A program made the position numbers and the translations under genes. Below, in pieces: positions 42,701 to 54,869 of a stretch of DNA of 64,000 nucleotides; position 1 is the first letter of the stretch; every line of letters starts with the position of its first letter. The DNA lies in the NCBI GenBank assembly GCA_004335835.1, contig RWJK01001505.1:17900-81899 (forward strand), in the 5' to 3' direction. Below the pieces are notes generated by a model that had not been told where the DNA came from, did not search any database, and saw only the letters and a list, made by a program, of their open reading frames with translations. This DNA comes from Scenedesmus sp. ARA3 (Eukaryota; Chlorophyta; Chlorophyceae; Sphaeropleales; Scenedesmaceae).

Positions 42701-44124
42701 GCTGCTGGCTGCGTCAGGCCCGCTGAAGCTGATGAGGTACGTCTGCGGCGGCTCCTTGGCTGACTCGCGGCTCAGCAGCAGCTGCAGCCCATCCAAGCTC
42801 ACGGGCGCATCCTGCAGTGCAGCAACACATGTGACAGCAGCAGGCGCGCAGGGTGTGGCAGATTAAACAACGACCTGCAGGTTAACTGAAAAAAGCAAGT
42901 TTGCAGGGCAGTTGGAACTTCGACCTGCTGACGAACTATGCAACGGTGTGCACGTCCTGCCATGCGCATCTCCAACAGAAACAGCTAAGCATGGAAGGCT
43001 GCGCAGCAACCTCGCGTGCGCACAGTGCCATGCTGGCAGCAGCAAAATCAACAGACCAGCACGCAACCTGCGGTGGGGCTGTAGACACACGGCCCGCGCG
43101 GCTGGCGTGGAAGCGCGCAGCTTCAACAGCCCTTCAACTGTGTGCAACATGGGTGCAACTGCAAGAAACACGGCAACAGCAGCCAGCTCACATGGTTGAA
43201 GTCGCTCATGATGGCGCCCACGCTCTCCAGGTAAGGTGGGCTGCTCTGCCACAGCCGCCGCGCCTCCTTGGTGTCCAGGTCAAACAGGTCCAGGAAGGGC
43301 CGGTTGCCCTCGGGCGAGGCGCCTGTGCCAGACATAAGCAGCTCCCGCTTGCCATCCACCTTTGCCAGGATGTAGGTGCCTGAAGGACATTTGACAGAAT
43401 GTGGAACAAGTGAAAGCATGTCAAGGCGGCTAATACGATGGCAGACATTACATCAGGGGAGCTGTGTTTGCTTGCAGGACAAGCGCTACAGGCAGCAGCT
43501 GTGTCGTGACATGGTCCAACTCGTGCAGGCTAGCAGCTGCTGTTACCAACGCGTGCCGCTGCACCTGAGACGTACAAGCAACTGCTTGCACAATGGCGGC
43601 GACTGTGCCACATGCACTAGCTGCACTTGCCTGATGAGGTGCGGCGTGTGAGTGGCGAGCCTGGGTCACTGTACACATCCTCAAAGGACCTGCAGGCAGG
43701 CAACAGCAGGAGCAGGAGCAGGTTCAGCAGCAGACAACATGCCTCGAACGCCTTCGGCAGCTGCTGAAAGCAAGCATGCACACAACTGCTTGCAACTCTC
43801 TGCTGGCTTCAACTGTCATCGCCCAAGCAACAATCAAGCTGAAGCGGTGCTGTGCGCATTGTTCTACTAGCACTGTAGTATACCAGCAGCATGCGCACCT
43901 GTCAAACAGCACTGCCTTGCCCTCCTCCCTCCTGCCGGGCGCCATTGTGTAGACCACGCTGCGGCGCGTCTTCCACCAGGACTCGTACAGCAGCGCAAGG
44001 TCATCTGCAGCAGCACCAGGAGCAGCAGCAGCAGAATGGGCAGCACCATAGCACATGTTCAGCACGCTAGCGTTCGCTGCGGCGCGTCTTCCACCAGGAC
44101 TCGTACAGCAGCGCCAGGTCATCT

Positions 44125-44157
<33 letters not shown>

Positions 44158-44811
44158 GGCCAGGCAGGGCAGCAACACAGCTCGTGTTGAGCAGGCTACG
44201 GCACGTTGTGCTGAGAACATGAGACATACATGACAGGGTGCATGTATCTCTGCACTTTTCAATGCCTGAACTGCTGCGCAGGTTCAGCCAGCAACCAAGG
44301 TTGCCACAACTGCAGCCGTCTGCTCACCGTCACACCATGACACGCCGCCGCAGCGCAGGTCTGTGGTGGCCAGCACACTCGGCGCCAGCTCATCACCACC
44401 ATTGGTGGCAGCAGCAGCGGCAGCAGCAGCATCCAGGGTGTACACAATGTCGCGGGGTGACACTGCAACATCAGGGTCACCTCCATCCTGCAGGGCAGCA
44501 TCAGCAGCACACACAGGTCAGTGTATCACAAAGACTTCGCAGCATGGAGCCCAGGCAACAAGCTAATGGTGTGCACACATCAACCGAGCCAGCTTGTGCA
44601 GTACACATGCAGAAGACGGAAGCGCGGAAGTGATGCTAGCTGAGCCAGCTGACATTGCGGGCCTGGCAGCAGAAGGGGACGCTGCTGCAAGCATCACAGC
44701 CTGCCTGCACAAGGTGCTCATCCTGCCTGCTGCTCATGGTGCGCACCTGTGCCTCAATCCAGCACAGCTCTGCAGGCTTGTCATCACGCCAGCTCAGGCC
44801 CCTAGGGCCTG

Positions 44812-44856
<45 letters not shown>

Positions 44857-47800
44857 CACGTTAAAATCACAGCACATATGGTGCTTAGCAGGATCTGCAG
44901 CGAAGCACCTGCATTACAGCAGACAAACAAGCACATGCCAAACATGCACACCGCTTGAAACCAAGCTGCCGACTGACGCTGCAGCAGTAAGCAAGCGGTC
45001 GGACGCGCGACAGCTGCAAAGCACACTGCACAACACACAAGCGCACCTGTCCTGCAGCTGTTGAAGGCGATGGGGATGTCCTCGGCCAGCGGCAGCGACG
45101 CAATGGTGCGGATGGGTGTGCCCTTCCTGTCCCACAGCTGCAGCGTGACTGGGAAGCGCCCTGCAGGCACAGCAGTGCTGAAGGGCCTGCTGAGCCAGCA
45201 CGCCAGCACAAACTGGCTGTCAGGGGAGGACACCACCCTGCAGGAAAGGCACAGGAAAGGCAGCAGCAACAGAAATGCTATGTTGAGCGGCTGTGCATTT
45301 GGCTGCAGAGTGCCAGCTCCGGGGCGTGCACCTAGCCCTGCTCAAGGACACGACGTGGCATGCAACCTGCTGGTTGCAGATACACTAGACCAATGGGCAG
45401 AACAGCACAAACAGCCAAGACAGCAGCATGCACGCAGAACAGGCAGCCAACCCAGGCCAGCGGAGACAGCTGGCAAGCCGCACTTACTCTGTGTACATGC
45501 GTGGCGGCGCGATCACCTCTCCCTCGCTGCTCTCCTGCCGCACATCCAGCAGCACCAGCTCCGACGTCCCATAGTACTCGAATACCTCCCCGTCATGCTC
45601 ATCCTTCAGCAGATCAGTCCAGGTGCGGTTCTGGCTCTTCTTCCCGCTGCTGTTGTCCTGGATGCGAGGCCCTGCAGGCACAGGTGGCCTGCTGGGTGGT
45701 GCACTACAACCTGCAGGAACTGTCGCTGCCACAAGTGTGTTGTCGTCCAGCCAGCTGTAGCTGTGGAAGACTGTGTTGAGTCGGCGGGCGCCCAGCAGGG
45801 GCCGCGCCTTGCCTGTGGCAGCGTCTGCTAGCCACAGCTGCAGCGGGCCACGGGGAGGGTCGCCAGGGCCACCTGGCAGGAGGAAGTACGCAGCACAGTG
45901 CAAGTAAAACATATGTTTTGAGTGGTGGAAGCTGCTGGGTGTTCTAGCTGCTGACAGAGCAAAAACGCTGCAGCAGGTCCTGCTGCGGCTGTTGCTATGC
46001 ACCACCCACTGCAGCGTAGGTCAGTGCAGCACTGTGATTCGTATTAACAGGGGCAGATCATCAGAATTGCCGTAACTACAGCTGCCCCATCTCTGCCGCA
46101 ACATAGCCTAGCCCAGCCTTGCCCTTGCAGCATGCTAGCAGACTTGCCCCAGGCCCACCTGGGCTGCGCGTGGTGAACGCGATGTAGGTGCCATCCGGCG
46201 ACCATGTAACATAGTTCAGCCAGGCCCCCGCAGGGTACCCTGTGACCTCCATCATGGCCTCAGGGGGTGCAGGCACCAGTGTGTCTGAGGGCACGATGCT
46301 GAGCCCCGTGTAGTAGCTCATGCGGCTGCGCGAGACCTGCTCCGCATCGATGCGGATGCCTGCAAGGACGCAGCAGACACAGGGCCAGTTGAGCGCAGGC
46401 ATCTGCCTTGATAGTGCAGGGGAATGGCTTTACAGCTGCTGCTGCTGCTGCTGCTGCTGTTTTTTTCCCTACATGCCTGTCACAGTCCCCCGTCTACCAG
46501 CTGCAATGCACGGCCTGCACGTCAGCACAACTGCTCATGGCACGGTGTGCACTGCTGGCCTCCATCCCGGTGTTAATGCTGCTGCTGCCCGCCTGCCTGC
46601 CTGGCACCTGCGCGCGCTGCCTTCCCAACCAACTGACTGACTGACTGCTGCGCGCACCGCCTGCAATGCCTGCCTGACGCCTGCCTGCCTGCCTGGCTAC
46701 TGCGTGCACTGACTGCCTGCCTGCGTGTGCTCTGCTGTCAGCCCACACGCACCTGCCAGCTTCAGCTCAGGCCGGGAGATGTCAAAGATGGGAGGCAGGG
46801 ACGGCGGCCGCGACAGCTGCAAGATCTGCGGTCATCACAGTGCAGCACAGACAGACCCTCAGTTGCTGTTGCACCACACATCTGCTGGTGACACAATCGA
46901 GGGCAGTGTTCAACTGCCGAAGCATGTTGCCTACCACTTGACATCAAAGCAGAGAAGCTGCATGCATGCAACACGTGGTAGCTTCCTCCGAACAAAACCA
47001 TTGCTCCCCTGTACGCACACACTCTGCCGTCCTGCAAGCAGCTGCAGTGCTTTCCTGCAAAGCTACACCTGGCCATCCTGCAAGCATGTGCATTACTGTA
47101 GTGCAGGAAACACGCTGCTGTCATGATAGCGCCGTGCTGCTGTCCTGCAAAGCACACTGCTGCTGTCCTGCGAGCATTCCCACCTTTGACCTGTCAGGTG
47201 AGAAGGTGAGCCCTGGCTGTGGAGGTGCATCCACAATGTCCAAGATCTCCTTTGGCGGCTCCTTGTAGCCAGCTGCTGGTTGTGCTGCTGCTGCTGCATC
47301 CTGCACGGGGGCTGCTGCTGCTTTGCCGTTGCCAGCTGCCGTGGCCAGCCCAGCTGCAAGCAGCAGCACAGAGGCAGGAGTAGTAACCACGGGAGTTCCT
47401 AGCTGAGGCCGCAGTTCAATCAATGCAGCGTCACTTGGCTGCAGCTAACTGCCCAGCAGTGATGCATGTGAATTTACATCTGCATCATATGTGAGGTGCT
47501 GTTTGGCTGCAACAAACCATGCGGCCGCTGCCCTGCAGACGGCTGCAGCAATCAGTGTACCTTTCAATGATTGGTAACAGCATGAGGCTGCTGTGCTACA
47601 TGCCATCTGACAGGCAACAGCAACTTGATAATAGCCGTGAGCAATATGATGTAATCATTGCCTGAAGTATGGGGCTTTGCTAGCTTTGCTGGCCCAAATT
47701 GTACTGCACCACCTCATCTCCAGCTCACCAACTTGCTGCTGCGATGCAGTACTGGCCATGACCAGCAGCATCTGCCTCCTGCCAAGCGCCAATGCATCCG

Positions 47801-48071
47801 ATCTCACGCTTGTGAAGGCTGCTTGCTGCCTGTGCCGTGCTACATGAGACTGCAAGCCTCTACTGCTGTGTGGCCGGAAGGACGTTGGGGTCACTAGGGT
47901 GTGTCCACTGCTTGACGTCCTACATTGCGATCTGAAACACTTCATTGTGGTTGCAGCAACAGATAAACGACCCCAAAGCCTACATGCAGTGTGCATGCAA
48001 TAACGCCACGTCAAAACAGCCGAGCTTTGGGTTCCTGGGCTTCGCAAGATGCTTGGTGCAGCGCGAAACAT
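36749..48071 (-). CDS. CGEP: Chloroplast glutamyl endopeptidase (S9 prolyl oligopeptidase family)
   Basis: A plastid serine peptidase that cleaves after Glu and helps clear stromal peptides. Exons on minus: 47729-48071, 47184-47353, 46753-46825, 46159-46359, 45488-45872, 45047-45237, 44747-44808, 44328-44487, 43899-44004, 43631-43689, 43192-43379, 42659-42811, 39245-39397, 38776-38967, 38461-38536, 38077-38227, 37776-37821, 37315-37467, 36749-36847. All phases agree; 986 aa, TAG stop. Exon 1 (ATG 48069-48071) is a Ser/Arg-rich transit sequence with RRQMLLVMAS. The family start EILDIVDAPPQPGLTFSPD follows, then a beta-propeller region. The hydrolase domain has the nucleophile in GGHSYGAF (Ser about 831, codon 38480-38482), the Asp region LIHGEEDNNTG and the catalytic His in LLPHEGHGY. 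Intron 10 is GC-AG (GCAAGT at 43630). Intron 12 is 3.3 kb and repeat-filled. It is divergent from primase. Confidence 0.95.
39470..39905 (-). repeat. ~107-bp tandem array of endopeptidase exon 13 5' edge
   Basis: Five diverged copies of the exon 13 start (ACAG acceptor plus codons for LKDMQKEVLRYK) lie upstream of the true exon start (39397). Their shared core sits near 39490, 39598, 39703, 39811 and 39900, so spacing is about 105-108 bp for most. Several keep ACAG directly before CTCAAGGACATGCA. Confidence 0.88.
40058..40132. repeat. 36-bp near-perfect hairpin in endopeptidase intron 12
   Basis: Arms 40058-40093 and 40097-40132 pair over 36 bases with four mismatches and a three-base loop. 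The longest perfect run is CTGACAGCCCTGCGTTGA. The element is entirely intronic. It could be a foldback element or a small-RNA precursor; neither is shown. Confidence 0.85.
40660..42210. repeat. ~109-bp minisatellite, about 15 degenerate units
   Basis: A core like CGCCTGCACACGCGCACATC recurs near 40670, 40770, 40877, 40972, 41083, 41193, 41314, 41418, 41528, 41638, 41768, 41880, 41985, 42088 and 42196. Units share a GCATGTGGGCAC phrase about 40 bases before the core and a GACGATGACA-like phrase after it. The array fills much of endopeptidase intron 12. Alternating purine-pyrimidine runs are abundant. Open frames within it are artefacts of the repeat. Confidence 0.9.
42390..42540. repeat. Alternating GC/GT-rich simple-sequence stretch
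   Basis: Long runs of alternating purine and pyrimidine (CACACGCGCACGCGCACTCG, then GTGCATGTGCATGTGCGCGT) lie between the minisatellite and exon 12. Such sequence can adopt Z-DNA; that is established for the class, not shown here. Confidence 0.7.
44075..44122 (-). repeat. 48-bp copy of endopeptidase exon 9 5' edge
   Basis: This copy (DDLALLYESWWKTRR) behind a (CTG)n CAG acceptor differs by one synonymous base from the true exon 9 start at 44004. It then runs into intron sequence with no donor. Confidence 0.9.
44126..44156. repeat. (CAG)n tract before the exon 9 edge copy
   Basis: About 10 CAG units, CTG in the transcript, immediately upstream of the duplicated exon 9 acceptor. Confidence 0.9.
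44813..44849. repeat. (CAG)n tract, acceptor side of endopeptidase exon 7
   Basis: About 12 CAG units, CTG in the transcript, directly upstream of the CTGGCAG acceptor (exon starts 44808). Confidence 0.9.
46585..46735. repeat. CTGC/CTGA-rich simple repeats in endopeptidase intron 3
   Basis: Runs of CTGCCTGC, CTGACTGA and longer degenerate units repeat over about 150 bases. A (CTG)8 tract is nearby at 46436-46459. Confidence 0.75.
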
Positions 48072-48679
48072 GAGTTGGAGCCGATCATTGGCCTCCACAG
48101 CTGTCACATGCTCGTGTGTCTGGGACTCGAGGTTCTACATTTCAAGTTGGCCCGCCATTTTGTATGGAACGATGGATGCAGGCCAGCAGCTTCGAATGTA
48201 ACTTAGGTGCTGTAGTGATACTATGCATCGTGCTTTGGTGTCTGTGGATCACTGCTTTCAGTTGGCACCAAACGTCCTGTCTCGCTCGTGACGATCCAGC
48301 AGTTGTGCGCGATTCAATCCTTTTGAGTTGTTTGTGAACTTGACTGTTTGTGCCTTTGGTGACTGGGTTCGGCGTCACGCTGTTCCATCACGGCAACACC
48401 AGCAACACCTGCTTGAAATCAGCAGCATGGAGACAGCCACAGAGCGGCAAGGTGTGCTGATTGAACTGCAAGTAGCCGTAAGATTCTTCAACAATGGGTC
48501 TTGAACCATACGCTTGTGGCTTGCAGATGCTAAGCGGGCCAAAACAGAGCATCAGGCAGCAGAAGGTGCAGAGCCAATGGCAGGCAAGTGTGCTGTGTAC
48601 CATGCTCAAGGAACGAGCATGCTTAAGCTTTTGTGTGATATGAGCCGTAGATAAAAGCTCTTATGCTATGTTGCCGTAC
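48072..48679. promoter_or_regulatory. Divergent promoter region, endopeptidase and primase
   Basis: About 608 bp lie between the endopeptidase ATG (-) and the earliest primase ATG (+). No TATA box or known operator can be assigned. Confidence 0.5.
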
Positions 48680-51600
48680 ATGCTGCACAGCCTGCCTTGG
48701 TGCTGGCCAACATCCTGCTCTGCGGTTGCACCTGCAGTGGACGATGCAGTGCAACAAAAGGATGCAGCAGCACCAGAGCAGCAACAACAGACTGGCCCCT
48801 CCATGCGCTTCCTGATGACACAGTACTACAGTGAGTAGCAGCTGGCTGATTGCAGATGCATGCTGATGGTTGCACGACTTGAATAGAACACAGCGCGAGC
48901 TGCATGCTGCTTGCATGATGCACACGTGCAGGAGTGTGTTTCCAGGTCAAACAATGGCTGCACAATTGACATGCGCAGTTGTACATAGCATGCTTTGCCT
49001 CATTGGTACCCGTCCGTGCTGTCTTTGCTGCTGTGCAGAGAGGCTGTTCCCTGTGCAGCAGATGTTCAAGTGGCTGTGCTATGGCAATGGTGCGTAGCCA
49101 AGCCAGCAGTGCGCGGACAGCAGGAGCAACAGCAGCTGCACACTGATCAGCATCAGCAGAGGCATGCTGCAGCAGTGCATGTCAGCAGCTACAGGATCAT
49201 GGCTCCTTAGTATGCATCATGCCACGCCAGCAGCATGTGCATGCTGCTGCTTGCACCTGGCGACCTGTTAGGTTCCTGTCGCACTGGTTTCGTGCAAGTG
49301 CAACAACAGCAGCAGCCAAGCAAGCGGCAGCGCTGATTGGACGGGCATCCATTGCTGTTGTTGCTGCGCTGCAGACAGCAGCCACGCTGCGGCTGACGGC
49401 AGCTTCAGCAGCAGGCGCGAGCTGTGCTTCACGCTGGAGGGAGACATCTTTGTGCGCTACCAGTCCTACAAGGTAGAGGCCGCAGCCCTTCCGATGGACA
49501 CTTCATGCCTCTGTTTGCTGCATTGCTACGCGACTGTTCTGTGTGTATGTTGTGCTTGTATGTGCCTGCCCTTCTTCTGGTGCTTGAGGCTCCGTCTATC
49601 ATCGTGCACTGCCTGCCGCAGCATGTCAGTCACCCATGTATCTGTTGATGCTGTCCCTATGCAGTCCTGGACTGATCTGGCCACAGATCTGGCGCGCAAG
49701 GTGCCCAGCAAGATTGACATCGGGCCTGTGTATACGCACGACCCCAGGCAGCGCGCCAAGTACGCAAAGGGTGAGCGGGTAACAGCTGCAGCAGGTGCAG
49801 CAGCTGCACTGTGTGGGTGATGTGCTGGCACACAGCAAGCTGCATGTCAGCGCAGCTGTAGTATGTGCGTGCCACTGTGCATGTGGCAGCAACCGCCGTG
49901 GTTGATGCGCTGGGCAACACTTGTCATGCATGTTTGCAATGTGCCCTCCTATCCTGCATTGCCCTGTTGCTGCCTGTGGCTCTGCCCTGCGTGCTGTCTC
50001 ATTCTCTGTCCTGCCACACATGCACGCCCACCTGCAGACTTCAAGCCTGTGCAGCGTGAGCTGGTGATCGATATTGACATGACAGACTACGACGAGCTGC
50101 GCACGTGCGGCAGCGGCGGCCACATCTGCAGCAGGTGCTGGCCCTTCATTGCTGTGGCCATTCAGGTGCGCAGGTGCAGCAACATTGCAGGCGTATATGC
50201 TCAGTCAACAGGTATCAACAGCAGTCGCGGTCACATATACAGCAGAGTATGCCAGTGTTAGGGACAGTGGCAATAAGTTATCCTGCTTGCGCGCCTGAGC
50301 TGGAGTCTAAAGTCCTGCTTCTACTGGCAGGCCCTGCCTGAACACACCACGCATATGTGCCGCCTGCTGCTGCCCAGGTGCTGGACACTGCGCTGCGTGA
50401 GGACTTTGGCTTCCAGCACATCCTGTGGGTGTACTCGGGGCGGCGTGGAGTGCATTGCTGGGTGGCTGATGAAGGGTGAGCACAGCAGCAGCAGCAGCAG
50501 AAAGCGGCAGCTGTGGCATGTCTTGGTATAGGCAGCTGCTAGCAGTTGCAGCTATTACCAGTGGCATCCCGCACTACTTTGTGCAGATGAATGGCAGACG
50601 CGGGATCTAGACACATCAGCATCAGCAGCGCGGGCACCTGCAACCTGTGGCAGCATTGCGGTGATGCCTTCAACAGCTTGCCCAGCAGGGTGCCAGTTCA
50701 GGCATCCCAGCAGCACCGTCTGCAAGCGCCAAGCAGCAGCAGCAATCAGCAACTCCTTGCAGGCATGCACTGCAGTCTTAGGAGCAGCAGCCGGCGGCAA
50801 CAGCTTCTTGCAAGCATCATCATCAACAGCAGCAGCAGCAGCTGGCAGCAGCAGCTGCTTGCCATTACGCAAGCGGCAGCAGCAGCCGGCATGAGCAGCT
50901 CTAGCAGCATTGAAAGCGGCAACCGCCGGGACCAGCAGTTTCCTGCAAGCATCACCAACAGCAGCAGGCACCAGCAGCTTCCTGTAGGCTTGGGCAGCAG
51001 CAGCAGCAGCTGTTGGCACCAGCAGCGCCTGCATCATCAACATCAGAAGCAGCAGGTGCCAGCAGCCCCCTGCAGGGAAAGAGCACCAGCAACTGCAGCA
51101 GTAGCAGCTGGAACTAGCAGACTACTGCGGGCATCAGCGATAGCAGCAGCACGCACCAGCAGCTGCCTGGAGCCTGGGTAGCAGCAGCGTTCACAGGCAA
51201 TGACGCTTGCAGGATAGCATGCTTAAAGGGGCAAGAGGCGTAGCGACGCCAGCTGCACAACAGCTCCACTGCTGTCTGCGGTTGCTAATTTACATGAATG
51301 TAACCCTTGTGCTCATTCCTTGAAACTGCAGTGCGCGGTTGCTGGCTGACGACGTGCGCGCGTCTGTGGTGGGCTACCTGTCTGTCATCCGCGGCGTGGA
51401 GGGCGGCATGGCCAAGCTGGGCATGGGCATGGTCAAGCACCCGGCGCTGGAGCGCGCGGAGCGCCTGCTGCGCAGCGCGTGGCGGCAGGTGCGACCAGCG
51501 GACAGTCATGTGCTTCAGCAACCGTGCATTTGCTTCAAAACCGTGTGTTCTAGCGTTCTCATAATTGCAGCAGCCAGCAAGATTACATGTCAGCTTGCGT

Positions 51601-53442
51601 TGTGAAACTTGACACGTGTTCAGCCAGGATCGGCAGCACATGATCCTGCAAGCCCTGTACCTGCCAGCTTACCTTGTGCTCTGCTCTGCTGCTGCACTTG
51701 CATTTGTGCCTGCCCTGCCGCAGCACCTGCTGCCTGAGCAGTGCCTGCTGGACGAGCCGCAGCACTACAATGCGCTGCTGCAGTACATCCCTGACGAGGA
51801 GCTGCGCAGCAGCCTGGCAGCTAAGTGGGCCAAGGGTGAGGCTGCAGGGTGTGCCTTGGTGTAGTGCTTGTTGCAGGCATGTGGCGCCAGATTCTGTTGC
51901 AATTCCTGTACAAACATGATGCGTGATACGGTGCCTGCTTGCAAGCAGGCACTGCAGCCAGCCTCGCTGTCGACTACTTCAGCTCAACAGGTGTGTGCGC
52001 TGCTCACGCTGCAGGTGGGCAGGGCATTGTGCCTGGTGGCAACAGGCGCGCCAGCGCAGCAGCAGCAGCAGCCGGAGACAGCGTCAGCCTCAGCGTGCGG
52101 CGCTGGGATGAGCTGGAGAAGGCAGTCAAGGAGCAGGTGTGGGGTGCAGGCTCAAGCATTGGTGGCAGTGTTGTTGCTGCTGCCAGCTTGTAACTGGCTG
52201 GCTTGTGCAGCTAGAGGTGCAGTATCAGAAGCAGCGGCTGCAGATTGCGGGCACGCAGCAGCGACTTTCTGCAGCACCACTACATAGTGCCTTCCTGCAA
52301 TGCTCTGCCTGCTATGTATGTCTGTGGGGGTCCCCTTCACACATTCCTGTTGTGCATGTGCTTTGCTGCCGCCAGGCGTCGCGGCTGCCGTCCGGCAAGG
52401 CTGCCAAGGCACTGGAGAAGAGCCTGGATGACATCATCTTTGCCTACAGCTACCCGCGCCTGGATGTGGAGGTGACCAAGAAGATGAACCACTTGCTCAA
52501 GGTGCGGCGCGGCCTGCTGCTGTCGGGGCTACCTTCATGTTCTTACTGCATGTGCTGCTGATGCCAGTTCAGGACGTGTTCTGCAATCAAGGTTTTTGCA
52601 GTGTCAATGCAGCATCAAACCACCACTGCCGCGCCTGGGTGTTGTGGGTGTTGTGGTGGGTGGGTGTTGTGGGAGCTATTGCGTGGCACCTGCACACTTT
52701 TGCTCCAATTTCATGACCGCGTACATGCCGCTGATGTCTATGCAGGCCCCATTCTGTGTGCACCCAAAGACCGGCAAGGTGTGTGTGCCGATTGACCCAG
52801 AGGCGGCATGGGACTTTGACCCAGATGATGTGCCGACAGTGCAGCAGCTGGTGCAGGAGATCAACAAGCAGCAGCAGGACGCTGGTGCAAGCCTGCAGCA
52901 GCAGGTGTGTGTACCAAAGTGACCTATTGTTGGCTGTGCTTGCCTGTGCATGTATCTTGCCGGCGCAATGCAGCAAATGTGCACCAAATTCCAGTGCGCT
53001 GTGTGGGTCATGAGCTGTCATAGCCTGGTGAGGGTTTGGCGCTATCTCAGTGTCAGTTGGCTGCTGCTCTTTACGTGCATCTGGAGCACAAGCTTGCCCT
53101 ATAAACCTGCATGTGCATGTAGGTTTGAAAGCATGCTCCTCAGCCCAATATGCTAGTACGTATCTGCTGACGCTGCTGTACTTGCTGCCGTCTGCATCCG
53201 CATGTGTTCTCTGCATCGCTACATGGGCATGCGCTACCCCTGCCACGCCGACACACCTGGCCACCCAGCAGCAGGCGGCAGGAGCTGAGGGCTGGCGGGG
53301 CACCTCTCTGGAGCCCTACATTGCAGCCTTTGCCAGCAGCTTCCTCTCGCCGCTGGCTGCCAGCAGCAAGGCAGCGCTGAACGAGCGCGCACAAGCAGCG
53401 GCAGCAGAGCAGCGCACGCAGCGCGCGGATGTTAGCTGGTGA
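48680..53442 (+). CDS. PRIM1: DNA primase small (catalytic) subunit
   Basis: It synthesises RNA primers in the DNA polymerase alpha-primase complex. Exons: 48680-48830, 49039-49089, 49375-49472, 49665-49770, 50038-50165, 50378-50475, 51332-51488, 51628-51835, 52015-52136, 52211-52315, 52376-52501, 52746-52904, 53269-53442; 560 aa if all are used, TGA stop. Typical motifs are [37 protein letters not shown], the catalytic DIDMTDYDE (Asp pair about residues 147 and 149), a zinc-type cluster [42 protein letters not shown], and [16 protein letters not shown]. The start could instead be the ATG at 48803, which fits the family better. Exon 9 may begin further upstream, and 52211-52315 is supported only by frame. 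A poly(A)-like TGTAA is at 53486-53490. A degraded partial duplicate lies at 57363-59590. Confidence 0.93.
50590..51180. repeat. CAG-rich degenerate repeats in primase intron 6
   Basis: Imperfect units built from CAGCAGCAGC and CTTGCAGGCAT/CTTGCAAGCAT phrases fill most of the 857-bp intron between exons 6 and 7. Open frames here (up to about 196 codons) reflect the triplet bias and are not taken as genes. Confidence 0.65.
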
Positions 53443-54869
53443 TGATGCCGCACGCGTGTGGATCTACTGCACGCTTCCACAGCGATGTAAGATGGATAAG
53501 TGGCATCAGATGGCTGAGCCAGTTGATTGATCGGCAGAAGCTGCTTGGCGCTGGAGTTCACATAGGTCCGTGTGATGTTTATTGGCACTCAACAAGCAGT
53601 GTGCCATCATGGCAGGATGCACATGCCACGAGCAGTAACGATTTGGCTAGCACAGCCAGGTGCATGAAACGTAAGATGGTGTCAATTGCATGCTCCGTCC
53701 TTGTCTGCTGGCTGCTGCTGTTGCAGTGATTGTGCGGCTGAGCACATATGTGCGGCTGCAATGGTAACATGATGATGATGATGATGATGTGCGGCTGTTG
53801 GCACATACCTGTATGCACACTTCACTGTGCTGGTGTTGTGCGTGGCCGGCAGTGGCCAATTTCGGTTGTTCTTGTATTGGCTTGTGCAAGGCAATGTGCC
53901 GCTATTTACTATCAGCCAAGTACGGTTTGGCATGTTTCAAACGTGCGGCACGTGAAGGGAATCCACCAGGCGGTGAACTTCCCCTCACCAACGCAAGGTC
54001 GGTGTGCGCATGCCTGACTTTCAGCTGCGCTGGATGGCTGGTTGTACTGCGCACATGCGAGCCACAGGCAGCCCCTCAAATGCATGCTTGACTAGCAAGA
54101 TCTTTGGCGGCTTATAACATTGAAACTGCGGATTCTAGAGTTCCGCTGCAAAGACTAGCAGCATGAAGGCAGATGCCTTCTGTTGAAGCTCAGAGCTTTG
54201 AGGGCCGCCTGTTCATAGGCCTACGTTACATGGCATTAATTGCGTGCCACTGCAGACTGTGTAGCCAGATCATCTGGCAGCTGTCCCTGCACACGTAATT
54301 GTCAAGCAGTATTGTTGGTGTGAGGTGGCAGAGGTAAGAGAAGAAACTCTTCTTGCCTTCTGCCTTGTTGGCACCAATGCAGCCGCGCCAGTCTGTACAA
54401 AACACTGAGGTGACTCCAGCTTTATACCGTGTATCGTATGTTGCAAAGCCTCTGTGCGGTGACTGTCAGGATCCACGAACTTTGCCAGCATAGTACAGCA
54501 GCCTGCGGTATATCCCACCTTCGAGCTCTCAATGCTGGAGATCATCCCAAGAGGCTGGAGGCAAACTTTGCCAAAGTTTGGCTTGCTGCAAAGCTACAAA
54601 CGTTGGTGAGACTCTCGTGCCCAAAGCACGTGCCCCATCATCACATGTTGGATGTTGGAAGTAAGACACGGGTAACCTCGCGCTTCAGTTGCACAGCATC
54701 AATGGCTGACTGACTATCAACCCCGCGCTGCTGGTGCCCGCTCAATGATGCAGCACGGCACCGCCAGCGCAGCATTGCACCGCATGACAATCCTACTCCA
54801 ACAAACCTAGGTTGAAAAGACAATCCACCACCACACGCCTCATCGTCTGTGCAGTCGCGTGGACATCCG
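53443..54869. other. Intergenic between convergent genes
   Basis: The 3' flanks of primase (+) and the second LRR gene (-). A (GAT)6 tract lies at 53770-53788. No gene is seen. Confidence 0.5.

Noticed and set aside
50591..51181. 196-codon Ser/Gln-rich frame on plus
   Set aside because: It lies in the CAG-rich repeats of primase intron 6, between exons that join in phase without it.
51656..51722. 67-base intron inside primase exon 8
   Set aside because: Possible GT and AG ends exist, but removing 67 bases breaks the frame into the conserved part that follows; retaining it keeps the frame open.
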